DNA of 43,309 bases, taken from IMG/VR virus record IMGVR_UViG_3300012170_000002, positions 1 through 43,309 of that record; one strand, given 5' to 3'. The notes under the pieces are model-generated. The model did no database searches and was not told where the DNA came from. It was given only the letters and a program-made list of their open reading frames with translations. This document shows positions 1 through 12,600 of this stretch, piece by piece. Origin of the DNA: a virus. The translations under genes and the position numbers were made by a program. Position 1 is the stretch's first letter. Each line of letters opens with the position of its first letter.

Positions 1-2
1 AA

Positions 3-620
3 ATAATATCAGAAGAAGAATACGAAAAAAAGGTTTTGTTAAATAAAATACAGAATCCATTATCTCAGGTGTCTTATGAGGTTTTAAAAGAAAATGAAAT
101 GAAAATAGTAAAGTATAACCAAAGTTATTACCATGATACAGAATTTAATTTTACAAATCTTCAGACCATTGGATCCCCGATTCGATATCTAGGAAATAGC
201 TTTAACTCTGATAATTTTACTTCTCCGGCTTATGCTGTTTCGTCTACAAAAGCATATAAAGGTTTGAGACCTAAAGGGAAGATTTCATTAGGAGTAAATA
301 TGCTTGTACATAAACATGATTTGAAAAATTTTAACGGGTCTATAGATGGAGCTAATGGAAAAATCAACTTTGATTTAAGTGATAAAAAGGATAGGGAAAG
401 ACTTGAAGTTCATTCAATGCAATCCACGGAGGGTCGTGCTAATGTTGCAGCAGCAAAAGTATGGGATAATTCAGATATTAAAAAAGAAAATCGGGTAAAT
501 TATTTTATTATTCCTGGAGCGATTATGGATCACGATCCTTACCGGTTAGCCTCTGTTGCTAAAGATGGTTTTATCGCGTCAGAAGACAGCAACAAAAACG
601 CACACAAGCTTTTAAAATAA
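3..620 (+). CDS. C-terminal part of a virion-block protein, 5' truncated
   Basis: The frame is open from the left edge, so the start lies outside the window; the TTG at 36 is only the first possible start inside it. About 205 residues are visible, with no recognisable motif. The visible part is mixed charged and polar, without membrane segments. It ends 8 bp before the giant gene and reads in the same direction, so it is probably co-transcribed with it and belongs to the same virion-protein cluster. In crAss-like phages the giant RNA polymerase protein is usually preceded by other large virion proteins, and this could be the end of one. That placement is inference from context. Function unknown. 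Confidence 0.75.
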   Translation: MISEEEYEKKVLLNKIQNPLSQVSYEVLKENEMKIVKYNQSYYHDTEFNFTNLQTIGSPIRYLGNSFNSDNFTSPAYAVSSTKAYKGLRPKGKISLGVNMLVHKHDLKNFNGSIDGANGKINFDLSDKKDRERLEVHSMQSTEGRANVAAAKVWDNSDIKKENRVNYFIIPGAIMDHDPYRLASVAKDGFIASEDSNKNAHKLLK

Positions 621-628
621 AAAGAGTT

Positions 629-3600
629 ATGCAAAGTAAAACAGAACAAACGCAAATAAATATACCTGAAAAAGAGTCTCTTGAACCACCAGAGCAAAAG
701 GTTAAATCAAAGGATAAAGACATTAATTCTCAAAATAGCTTTCTGCAAGAGCAAAATGATGAGCCCCCTTTAATGGATTTTTCGTATGCGCTGAGGGTAT
801 ATGATTACAATATTGCTGATGTAAAGCAAGACGAACTTCGCACAAAGGTTACGTATGCAATGCCTTCTCCTAAGCAATTTGCAGAGAATAATCCCAGGCT
901 CGCTAATGATGAAGAAGCCTTTAATACCATGTATTCTATAATAGAGGATAAATGGAGGCTTTATAAAGATGGCGATTTTTCTCAATGGTCAACAGAGGAT
1001 ATTTATGTTCCTGATAATAAGTATGGCGATTATTTAAAAAGAAAAACAGGCCAGAATTATCCTTCATTCATCCAGTATGATGATCCAAAACCTGTGTCAC
1101 AAACAAGCCGACGCTTCCCTGGTATTGGTACTGTAGAAATTGCCACTGCGGATGAGGTAGCAGATAAGACTCCTTTTATAAAAGATAAAGAAGGAAGGGT
1201 TCTCCCTGTTGATTATGAAAACCTCGAAACACAATATTTCAATGATTTTAAGCGTGTGCAAAACCTTGAGAAAGGCATCGATTTTTTTTGGCAAGAAGCG
1301 AAAGATGGAGAACGCATTGCCGGAGACAAAATAAGAAGTGCATTAGGTCCACGACATCTTGAGAGTTCATGGTATAAAGCTATACCGCGTGGATTGTGGT
1401 CAGGAACAGCACCAATGATGGTTAGAGGTAGCGGTCAGTTTATTGAGGTTATTGGCGATCTTATCGATCCTTCTGATCAGGATAAGTGGTCAGACCGTGT
1501 TGGCACAAACAGTTTAAATTGGGCAAATAAATACTCTAAACAGAATTACGATGAAATGGAAGGAGCTTTTAATAACTGGAGTTCTTTCAGGTATCAGGTA
1601 ATGAATGGTATAGGCCAAATTTCGTCTACAGTACTTCTGAACTATGCTACCGGTGGCATGTTCAGTTCTTTAGGATTATCCACTCAGCTTTCAGGAAAAA
1701 TAGCGAAGCATTTTGGAATGTCTTTTATGGCGGCAGAAGCTGCAGGAGCCTTCAGGGAAGAGGCGAAAAATCTTGGAATTGGAGAGTTTGATTCTGCTCT
1801 ATTGTTTCCGCTTATCATGGCAGCAACTTACGCTTCTGAAAGAGTAATACCCGCAGACTGGGAGCATCAAGGATTCAGTCGTTACACAAAACGCAATCTT
1901 AGAAAGACTATTAATAATGAATTTAAAGAATACGCGAAAACGACAGGGATTCCTATTACTTCTATAGGGAAAAATGGAAAAGAAACGCTTATCAAAAGAT
2001 CTTTAAATAAATGGAAGGAAGGCTTTAAAAATTGGGGTCCAAAAAGTGGCGTTTCAAGAAGTTTTCTTGGTGCTTTTGATGAAAGTCTTGAGGAAATTGG
2101 AGAAGGGTACATGCATTCAGGAATTAAAGACCTGTATAACTTATATGCAGATGCAGAAGCATCAGAAACTCTTAACAGGTATAATGAGTCTTCATGGAAA
2201 GAGTCAGATAATCCTGATAAAATGATTGAAATATTATCCGATGGATCTGAAGTTGAAATTCCTAAAAAAGAATATGAGGCTATTCAAAAAGATATAGAGC
2301 TTTCCACAAAAATTAAGAATAAAGAAGGCGGGATGTTTGACGACACTTCGGTTAACTTTGAAGAAGGGGCGATAGCTGGAATATCTTCACTGCTAACGGG
2401 ATTACCAATCAATTTAATGCAACAAAGGAAGGAAGATAATTCTGAGAATAAATTTATTGAACTTGCTTTGGCGCTTGAAAACGGAGATATTAAAGATAAG
2501 GATCTTGACGCTGCAATTAAAGAGGCAAAAAAAGATGGGGTATTGGGCTCTAAAGTAGCAACTGAAAACGGCGATGTCGTTAATGTTAAAGGAACAACTA
2601 AAGATGGGCAACCAGCCGAAACTCAAGCCAATCAATCCAAAAGAATTGTCAGGGAATCAATTGGGGTATTCCGTGATATTATTAAGCGTTACGGTATTAA
2701 CTCAGCCGAAGTACTGAAAGCAACCATGGGCGATAAATCTGTTATCAAGGAAGCAACAAAAATAGCCCGTAAACTTGATGAAGCTAAGAAAGCTCTTGAA
2801 GCTTTAGAAGTAGACCCTTCTATTTTCACAGAAGAAGACAGTCAAAAATATAATTCAGTTGAAGAAAAAACAAAGAAACTTGAAGCGGATGTTGAAAGGT
2901 ATTCTAAAAAGTTTGCAGATGCTACACAGCCTAAGGAAGGTGGCAAATATTCCAAGACTTATTCGTCATTATATTTTGAATCAGCACAGGTATTTTATGG
3001 AGCAGAAAAAAAACTCAAAAAGAAAATACTTGACAAAGATTTTGATGGGAAAAAATATGAAAATCTTACTCTTGAAGAGAGGGATAAATACAAAAAGAAA
3101 CTGAATAAACAACGTAAGGATCTAGTAGAAACGCAACGTCCTCAAATTCTTCAGGATATTTATCAATTTCAAGCTTTAAGATCTGCTTCTGGAGAAGAGG
3201 TTCATAAACAAACCCAAGCGCTTTTTGATGAAGTAGCGGAGAATTATTTAAAAGAAGAAGAGCGAGTTCTTAAATCAACTCAAGATCGTTTTGACAAATC
3301 TATATTGTCCGATGAAAAAAGGGAAAGTGTAGATAAAGCGATAACTGATTTAGAAAAACAAGTCGGAGAAATAGCCAATTATAAAGAGGGTAGCGAAGTA
3401 TCTCTTTCTGAAAAGTTTGAAAGTACCAAAAAAAGTTATCGGAAAATTCAAAACTTCATTGCAGATGTTGAAATCGGTGCTCTTCATGGTGATGCAAAAG
3501 CACAGCAATGGTTAGGTGAACTCGAAGGAATGAGGGCTCAAAGTGAAGCAGCTGTTGATCAAGCTCTCGGCAATCTTAACGATATGTTTGGCGAAGTCAA

Positions 3601-6600
3601 TGAAGCGAATAAAGTTGATCCTGAATTATTAGATGCTGATAGAGAAGTTGCTAGTGGGAATACTGAATTATTTAATCGTTTAAGGAATAAGCGTGGCAAA
3701 AGCATAGAAAATTTAACAGTGGAAGAACAGCTTGAGGTGCTTAATCAAATAATAGAAAAGCATCCTGTTTTTCTTGATGAGAAGAAAGAAGATCCAAGTA
3801 CGCTTGAAAGCGTATTTAGAAAATACAAGGAAATGATGGATAACAAGGTTGCAGTTATGAATCCTGCATCTATGGAAAAACATCTTGAACAGATTAAAGC
3901 GGTCCTTACTACTTTGCGCAATCAGTTTGAAATGAATGTTGAACTGATGCAAAATGATATTGAAGCAAATGAAAATACAGCAGAGCACTCACCGCTTCGT
4001 GATAAACCATATCAAAGGATAGATCAAGGAACCAGACCGGTCCTAAACAAAGAAGAATCAATTTCGGAAGGCGAATCTAACTATACTCAGATTATAGAAA
4101 AAATTGATAACTATCTTAATACCGTAAAAGACGTAAAAGAATATGTAGCGCAAACAAAATCTTCTCGTGATTCTTACAAAGTAAAAGCTAAGTCTTTACA
4201 CCTCGGGGCAAGAGTATTTGCTCTTAATGGATTTATGGAGATTGATTCAAAACTGAACATTAAAGAGCTTGATGATATTGAGAAAGTGCTTAACGAGCAC
4301 AATGTCAAAACGATAAACGAACTTCTTTACCTTTTCTCTAAAAGCAAAAAAGAAAAGCAAGAAGAAATACAAGGAGCAATAACAAAAATTGAAAGACTTA
4401 TTGTTCAGGCTGAAACTTTTCTTGAAGGAAAGATGGATAATGTGCTGAAAGAATTAGCGGAAGGCGCAACCACTTTTACTGCGCTTAAAGATTTTGTTTA
4501 CGGATCGGCTATTTCGCCAAATGAAAACTCAGGGCTTTTAAGTGAATCAAATTTAGAAGTTGGAAAGAAAGACTTTAATTCAGAGAATAAGAACACAGAC
4601 CTTGGAGAGCTTTATCAATACATAATGATAAGCAAAGCATTGCAGATTAATCGCTTTGGAGGAAAAGATTTCTCAAAGGAGGATCTTTATGCTATATATC
4701 GTGACATGCTTTCAGAGAAAGAGCAAAAAGGATCTGATGAATTTGTTCCAAACTACGAGCAAGAGCAGGCCTTAATGGAAATCGTTTCTTTCTTGTTTGA
4801 TCCGAAGTTTGATTCTTTTAAGAATTTCCTTAGTGAAGATGAACATGATACAATGATTAGAAACGGGCTTTATGTCCGTGGCTTTGCTGGCACGGGGAAG
4901 ACAACTATTGTACTTAAAAATTCTATTCAACTTCTTAGTAAGTTAAAAGGCCGGGGAGTTAAAGTAACAATAGTATCTCCTAATCATAACCTTCAATCAA
5001 ATATCGATAAAGATCTTCAAGATGTTTCAGAGATTGAAACGTCGAATAACATTCTTCTTAGTGAATTTCTTGAAGGAAAGGCAAGTATTGATCCAGATTC
5101 TGATATCGTTATTTTTGATGAAATAAGCGTTATTACAAGAGATCAATCTAATATCATCAAAGATAAACTTAACAATTCTCAAATACCTTCATTATTTCTT
5201 GGGGATGATAACCAGGTTTCTGACTTATCATATACTGACGATCAAGGAGCTGTACTTACTCCAAAGATGCCAATCATGGAGAAAACACAGCGCACTATTC
5301 CAATGACTGAGGTTTATCGTTCAGGAGTTAGTGATCTTCATTATATACAGGATTATTATCGTAACCTTAGAACCACCGCTTCTGAAGGCGATCGCACCGA
5401 TCTTCCAATAACTTCTTTTTCCGGAGAAGGAGCATCTATGAAAGGCGTTCGCTACATGGAAACTACTCAAGAAATTGAAGAGGCATTCATGGATTACATG
5501 AAAAATAATCCAAATGCTCCTGTAACAGAAGTTATGCTAATTGTAAAAAATAAAGCTGAGCGTGACGAGTTTTTGAGGAAACATCCTGAATATGAAAACC
5601 ATGTAAGAACAGTTGAATTTATTATTGGGAATGAAGAAAATGCGATATCAGGAATAGCTTCTAGGCATGTTTTCTTTGCTACCAATCCAGTTGTTACAAG
5701 TACTCCAAATGGAATTGTCACAGAGTCTCGGATAGGGCTGACAGGGGTTAGTCGTGCGTCTGAATCTCTTGTCATGATAGGGAAAGTTTCAAAGTCTAAA
5801 AAAACTGATAAAGTTCCTGAAAGTGAGAGTATAAATACAGAAGAAATTTCAGAGATAAGACAGGAAGAAATCAGAAGACTTCATGAAATTACTTCTAAAA
5901 AAGCTCCCGGAAATAAAACGGACAACGAGGATAATGAAATAGATTCTAAATCAGACTTCCGATCAATTAATTTAACTGAAGATGGGAAGAATCAGGTAAT
6001 CGTTGAATCGGAAGAAAAAATTAATGAGTTAAAAAACAAAGGAGTCAGTGCTTTAAAAGATCTTAATTCCGAAGATCCAACACTTACTCATATTACTGAA
6101 TCATTATTTGAAAAAACAGGTAATGAAAATGCCAATACCCGTTCGAGAAATTCTATGGTTAAGGCTGCATTGCTTTATAATTTCAACTCAAGTGAAACAA
6201 ACGAAAAAGCTTTCAGGGAAAGGATTCAAGAATACTTTGAAGCCACTGAAACAAAATATACAGAGGACGAACTTTTCAGTATTCTCTCTAATTCACTTTT
6301 TGCTTCTAAGGAAATTTTAGATATTCTTGATGAAGACCTAACATTGGTTAATCTTCCTTTTGTTTCCGGAGATAAAATTGCTATGCCGGCTATAGTTAAA
6401 ATTGTAGGTTACAGCAACGGGCAGCCGGTGGTTGACGTGTACGATTTTAGAATAACAAGTGGAAAATCTATCACTAAACTGTCTGAATACGATAAGAAAA
6501 AACTTGCTGCTTATGCAGATATTTTAAGAGCGAATGGCCTTAAAATAAATAACCTTAAAATATCAAATATTGTAGAGACATTTGAAAAGAAGGGTGATTC

Positions 6601-9600
6601 TGTTTCGCTTGAATATTTTTACGGTAAAACATTGAAGCTCGATTCGGAAGAAGCTATTAGCCTCATGTCATTTGAGAATGAAAATGAAGCGAATGAAACG
6701 TTTGTTGGGCAAGAAGAGTTTTTTGAAAACGAAAGATCTTTAACAGAGAACAAAGGATTTAAGCTTGGACAACTCATTCAGGATAAAGATTCTCTTATAT
6801 TTCATAAACTTCACGGTATTACTTCAAAAAGAATTGAAGGAAAGATTGTTACTCAATACCATATTGAGACAGAGAATGGAAATATTAAGGCTGTCAACCA
6901 ATCAGAATTTGAGAGTCAATATCAGGTTCCAAATACCGAAGATCCTGTAACGCGTTTTAAAACCACTGCTGAAGACTTTGAAAATGGAGTGGACACAAAT
7001 ACCACAAATACCTTTTTCGTTACTGATGCTGAAGCTGTGAAGATTCTCGGGGAGAATTCGAGCTCAGTTCCAGTAGAAGATTTTTATAACCCTGATAAGA
7101 ATGTTGTCTATGCAAGGAAAATGTTACTTGTTAAATACTTTTACCCTGGAGTTAGAGTAACAAAAGAATACCGTGATGGTGGCAAGGTGTTCGGAATGAA
7201 GAATGGTCAAATGTCACGATTTGAATATGACGGCAAAATAGCCATTAATCGTATGTCTGAAAAAGACATTGATAAAGCTTTAGATTTATTCAATTCTTAT
7301 GGAGAAGAAATAACAAAGCAGGAATTCATTGATCAGGGATTGGATATTGTTTCGGCAGATTTTGAGCCTGAGTTTAATTTTGGTGCTGTTGATAAAACCA
7401 ATACTGAAGGAAAGGTACGATCAATTCAGCCTAAAGCATACAACACTTACATGGAAGAAACAGACGATTCAAAGGCAGAAGCCCTTTTGGATAAAATGTT
7501 TGAAAATGCTTTTGACAATGATGATAATTTGGCAACCAGAGAAGCACTGATTGAAATGAATAAAGAGCGTATGCGAAGACTACGTTCAGAAGAAAAGGTT
7601 GAATCTGTTGTTAATTCTGTTGAGCCCGGAAAAATAATTCGTGTATTTGATGATTTTATTCCTATTAAGAACCTGATTGATAAACTTGTCAAAAAAAGGC
7701 AGGTTATTGAAGCGAAAGATCAAGATAATATGTATGTCATTTCTGAATCTAAAAGACAGAAAAACGGCAAATGGCGTAATACAATTACAATTAAGCTTGA
7801 TGGTGTTGGGGAGTTAACTTTTCTTATTGATCGGAAAATTGTTAAAAACAATAAAGACCTTGATTATTTCCTTCAGGATTTATCTGAGGTAGAAGATTTG
7901 ATTAAAGCATATGAAGAAAATTTTAAGGATCTTTCTAATAAAGAAAAGGCTGATTTATTCAAAGAGGTTGAAGAATCCGTTTTATTCCGTTTTGTGAAAA
8001 CCAATGCTAATATACTGAATAATTATAAAGATCAGTTACCATTAAGGTTTAACGATAAAGGAGTTAGCATAAAAGGAAGTACTCCACTTCAAAAGATTAA
8101 ATCTCTTAAAAGTATTGCGAAATTTATTTCTTCAGCAATAGCTAATAACAGTATTGATCAGTATTTCCGTTATCCTGCAAAAAATAAGAGTGGTAAAATT
8201 GATATAGCACATTTTGAATCTATTGTTCATGATGTTACGCAACCAAACTTAAATCTTGAGTTTAATCGTATAAGCAAAAGTGCTCCAAAAGAACAAGAAA
8301 CAAAAAAGCATGAGCCCGTTAAGCCAGAAAGCATATCATCATTAGATCTTAGTAGCAGAACAAGTCTTACGATTGATGATATTAATAACAATTCTGTTGA
8401 AGATATTGTAAGTGCTTTTGAAACTATTGGAGCCACAATAGATGAATTCGAAGCTGAAATTCTTTCTGAGGCCAAAAAGGGTGATGCAGATATGAATGAG
8501 ATTCTTGAAGCATTAAATCAAAAACTAAGCGATGATGAAGAGTATCCTAAGTTAGTATCAACAGAGAATAAGCTTTCTTTTGTTTCTCTTGAAAAAGCCA
8601 GGGAAACACTCAGAAGTATTATTGGTGATTTAACCGATACAAATGTCTTTTTCCATAATGGATATTTGTATACTAAAGATGGTCAGCGTGCACTTGGCCT
8701 TACCCGTGATGCATTAATAAAGCTTGCTATGCTGGATGGGAAAACATCTTCTCAAACAGTTCGACATGAAGCAATGCACTTCATCATTAATAATATGGTG
8801 AAGCCCGGACAACGTAAAAAAATATTAGAAACAGCACGTAAAGAAATGGAGGATAACGGAGAAAAAATAAATTCCGAAAGCGATATCCATGAATATATTT
8901 CAAAGCTTTATGAGAACTCCGAAAACATAAAATTTAAAAATCTACTTCAAAGATTCATTATGTGGTTAAAGAAAGTAGCTAATCAATTCGGAGCATATCA
9001 TTACACTTTTGACGAAATTTTATATCTCGCAGATCAGGGATATTTTAAAGATCGTCATGCATTATCATCTAACGAAAACACCTTTTACAAAGTTGAAAAT
9101 GAGCATAATAGCGAGGAAAGTATTAAGTATCTTGAATCAAGAATAGGTGATGTTCAGCTTGTGGATTGGGTGAAGAACAATATTTTTATACCTGAATTTA
9201 TTGAGCAATCACCATTTGGCAGAGGCTTAAACGAAAACAAAACAGTTGGAGAAGCTCTTCTTGCTCTTTATAACAAGTACGATAGTATTGATGAGAAAAC
9301 TCGTGAAAAACTTAGCAGGGTACTGGATAGAGACGGAAGCTTAAACTTTGAGAAAATCAAGAGAATGTTTAATACTCCATTAGGAAGGAAATATTTGAAA
9401 AGAGATATTTACCCTGTATTACTCAGTGACAAAAAGATTTTTGCTTCAATGACACAAATTGCTTTAGGTCGCGTAAACTTAAATGCGCTTGTGGATTTCA
9501 AGAGAAAAAAAGCCTTGGATAGTGAAAGTGTTAGTGGAGCTTCAGGACAAAAACTTGTAGAAGCTGAAAGCTTTGATCCTAACCTTTCACGTTCTGAGTT

Positions 9601-12600
9601 TCAGAAAATGTTACTGCAATCTATTCCTATATACGATGAAGGCAAAAAGGCTAAAGTTGAATACAATGGGAATATAGTTTATTATGCAAATCCAAATACA
9701 ATGGATCATATCCTTATCGATGCAGCTAATAGATTGAAGCAGATGGGTAAACGGCATTTTACAGATCAGGAGTTTTTTGATATGCTTGAAAAGATGAAGA
9801 ATGAAACAGATAAATCAAAATATAAAACACTGATTTATTCTTTCATGTCGACATTTGGAAATAAAAAATTTGCAGACTCAGAAGGGAATGCAGACCTTAA
9901 TTTCAGAATGCAGAATAACGGATATCAAGCCTTGGCAGAAGACGAGCAAGTTTCATTAGAAAAAAGAAAGCGTTACAGGGATATTGTTTCCGGATTCATA
10001 TCATATTATAGTTCACTCGGTAATGTGTCTTTAGCTTTAGTTAACCTAACAGAAAAACAATCCTGGGAAGTTAAATCTTCAGCTGATGACAAAGTGATGA
10101 AAGCATATATTCGGGAATCCATGAAAACACATTTCATTGGACAAGGAGGATTCCTTAATAAGGATGTTTCTGAAGTATTTGATTCAGCAAACCAAAAAAA
10201 TTTAAGTGTCACAAAAGAAGGAATTTTCTTTAACGGAAAGCTGTACATCAAAGGAGATATAAAAAAGCAATCTCCAATGGCCATTTCAATAATTCTTAAC
10301 AACCTTAAGCTTAATAAGAAGGGGATTTTTACTCAAAGAATCATTGAAGAATTAAACAAAGAAGTTATAGGCCAATCCAGTGAGAAAGGTAATAAGAATT
10401 GGTCTATGTCTCTTGGGCAATACCTTCATGCTATTACTGCAGGATTACAAGCAAGAGTCCTTGTGGACAAAGAATACACAAAGCATTTTGATAATGGTGG
10501 TAAAGCACGCGATTTGAAATTTTCAAAAGAAACAAAAGCCGCTCTTGATTTAGCAAAAAGCCTTTATCAAAAAGCAAGTATTCAGTGGGATAGTGTTGAA
10601 CAAAACACTAACCGGACGAGTGAACGTTCTGGTGTTCCTGATCTTCCAAGTCCTGCAGATTTCTATATGTATTATGAGTATATAGGCAACTTGATGAAGC
10701 AATACAATGCTGATATTGGTACGCGTATGATTGTTAACTCAGAAGGGAATTTTGAGTATTCACATCCACTTTCAAGCAATCTTTATGATGCAGCTATGGG
10801 CGGTTCTAGAAGCTTAATAGCTCATGTGTCGGATCTCAGTAAAAAAGATTATGTGTCGAATCTCCCTAGAAAAATTAAGAATGAAAATATAGATCCTGTT
10901 TCTCCGATAATCGGAAATAATGGGTATAACAATCCTATTCTTGCGAATGTAATTTCGGTTGATCCAATTCAAAAGTTTGATGGAATTAAAACCTTCCTTC
11001 GTTCAGGTGGCATAGATAAAATGACAGATAAAGATTTTGCTAAAGTAATTATTGAAGAACTTACTTATAAGCAAATCATTAAAGGCGGTAATGAAAGCGT
11101 ACTTCCTTCGCTGTATGGCACGCTTGCAGACAAAAAGAATAGGTCAGTATTTAACGTTGTTAGCGAAAGAAACCCTATCTTCTTTAAGTCGTTTGCTGAA
11201 GGATATGATTTCCTTGAAGAGCTTGGTGTAAATTACACTGGCCTTGCAAATTCAATCGATCTCTTTGTAAACTATTACGAGAAAACAAACAATCTTGCCT
11301 TGGGCAGATGGAACAATGTTCTAGGTAAAAATTTCAAATCAACAGAATCATTACAGAAATATATCGAGGAAGGATTGTCAGCAGCAGAGACAAAAGTAAT
11401 TATCAATCAACTCACAGAAAAAAAGGATTATTTTGAAAAATTTAATCCTGAAACTCGAACTATTAAGATTACAGGCCTTGGCAACTCTATAATTACAGAG
11501 GATTCCAATATTATTTATAAGCCTTCTTTTATTGCTGAATGGAGAAAAACTAATACAATAAAAGATCTAATCAAACGAGGTAGGAAGCAACAGGAACTTC
11601 TTGAAAAAGCTACGCTTGAAAGTCGTCAGCAATTTGCAGAATGGATTGCTGATTCAGGTTATAAAATGACTTCTAAAATGACCGATCTTTTTAAGCAGTT
11701 TGGTTATAATATGGAGTCAGGAGAACAAATTTCTGATATGATTGAAAAACATATTGAGGAACTTAGAGAAAAGGAGAAAAAACGAAAAGAAATTGGCTAT
11801 AAAATAGGAGAGCGTAAAAAGATTGAAGCAGAGATTGACAAACTTAGAGGAACCGAAAAGAAAGAGGCCTTAAAAGAAGCAGAAGAAAATCTTGAACAAT
11901 TTGATCAGCAATTTAAGAATCTTAACGAAATGTATGGAACGCTTAAAAAGGAAATAAAAGCTATCCAGCAAAAGCATACTAAAGAATCACGCAAGATTCG
12001 CAAACAAATAATTGAGAACAAATACCAATCTGAAGGTAATCAGATACACCCATTGATTGATATTGCTTTTTGGAATTTCCATGTATTAAATGAATCAATG
12101 GATCAAATTGTGCGTGGTTCTCAAACAAATTATGCAAATTTAACAGATTTTATTAAGAGAGGTTCTAGTCTTACTGGTCCTGGTACCCATGTCGACACTT
12201 CAAGAAAAGATGGTGTTGGTAAAACAGCAAACACGCTTATTCTACGTGATATTCCTGGATTGCAAAAGCAATTCAGTGAAAAATTTGAAGAGGAACTGCA
12301 TACAGATGGCCTTTCTATTGTCAACCCTATTTGGGCTGAAATGCTAAAACGAAGTGCCGGGCAAGAATTTGGTAATGTCCATAACGGAATGCTTAAGCCA
12401 ATGATTTTTGATTACAATCCTGTTACAGATGATTTGATATATGCTAAGCTTTCTCAAATGCCTATCAATAACCGTCAATTCAGAAACAATAAGATATTCA
12501 AACAAATGTTTGAAATGATGGTTGGCGAAGAGTTAATGCCTTACTTCATGGAAGAATACGAGAATAACGGGCAAGATATCCGGAAAGCTTCAACAGCATT

